A stretch of DNA of 36,052 nt from an uncultured Christensenella sp. Lineage in GTDB: Bacteria; Bacillota; Clostridia; Christensenellales; UBA3700. Below, piece by piece: positions 36,030 through 36,052 of this stretch. The translations under genes and the position numbers were made by a program. The stretch is from contig CAJTVJ010000017.1 of NCBI GenBank assembly GCA_910579785.1, forward strand, positions 1 through 36,052, read 5' to 3'. Below the pieces are notes generated by a model. That model ran no database searches and was not told where the DNA came from. It saw nothing but the letters and a program-made list of their open reading frames with translations. Position 1 is the stretch's first letter, and every line of letters begins with the position of its first letter.

Positions 36030-36052
36030 GGGGCGGAACCCGACTGTTAGTT

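Overview
The window looks like a chromosomal stretch from an anaerobic, spore-forming Clostridia-type Firmicute. Evidence is five sporulation or germination genes (spoIIR, sleB, ypeB, spmA, spmB), strong AGGAGG-type ribosome sites, SigA-type promoters, a SAM-I riboswitch before metK, RecD2 and RqcP, and the non-mevalonate isoprenoid fusion ispDF. Reading frames are AT-moderate with a marked GAC/GTC codon preference; intergenic DNA is very AT-rich. The exact genus cannot be told from sequence alone; an uncultured gut lineage is a reasonable inference. There are no tRNA or rRNA genes, CRISPR arrays, insertion sequences or prophage genes.

Layout. Bases 1-507 are gene-free, with hairpins and three copies of a dispersed palindromic repeat. 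Then come a cytoplasmic GH29 fucosidase-like enzyme, spoIIR, a 73-residue membrane protein, and the germination pair sleB-ypeB. Next are prs, preceded by a possible upstream ORF, a metallo-beta-lactamase-fold protein, and rho. A surface serine-protease lipoprotein, spmAB (with a SigE-like promoter), and trmB overlapping a transglutaminase-like lipoprotein follow. After these are a heavy-metal permease with a His-rich loop and a small, possibly leaderless membrane protein. The only minus-strand unit is rqcP-ispDF, divergent from rpoB-rpoC. rpoC runs into a SAM-I riboswitch and metK. The right part is DNA repair: recD2, then uvrB-uvrA under a promoter containing a LexA-like box.

Functional themes. 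Transcription (rpoBC, rho), spore formation and germination, nucleotide-excision repair, and precursor supply (PRPP, SAM, isoprenoids) are interleaved as short operons with their own promoters and intrinsic terminators. rpoBC lies outside the usual rplKAJL-rpoBC-rpsLG cluster.

I did not find a clearly new multi-gene system. The most interesting unexplained signal is a family of at least 13 short intergenic palindromes whose stem bases covary between copies and which are arranged as modular inverted pairs. Other points worth a second look are the spmA promoter embedded in a Shine-Dalgarno-hiding palindrome, near-leaderless starts at uvrB and at the 17031 gene, a small ORF running into prs, a TrmB with its family signature altered, RpoB substitutions in the rifampicin pocket, a Rho with an unusual insert, and the rpoC-to-metK riboswitch junction.
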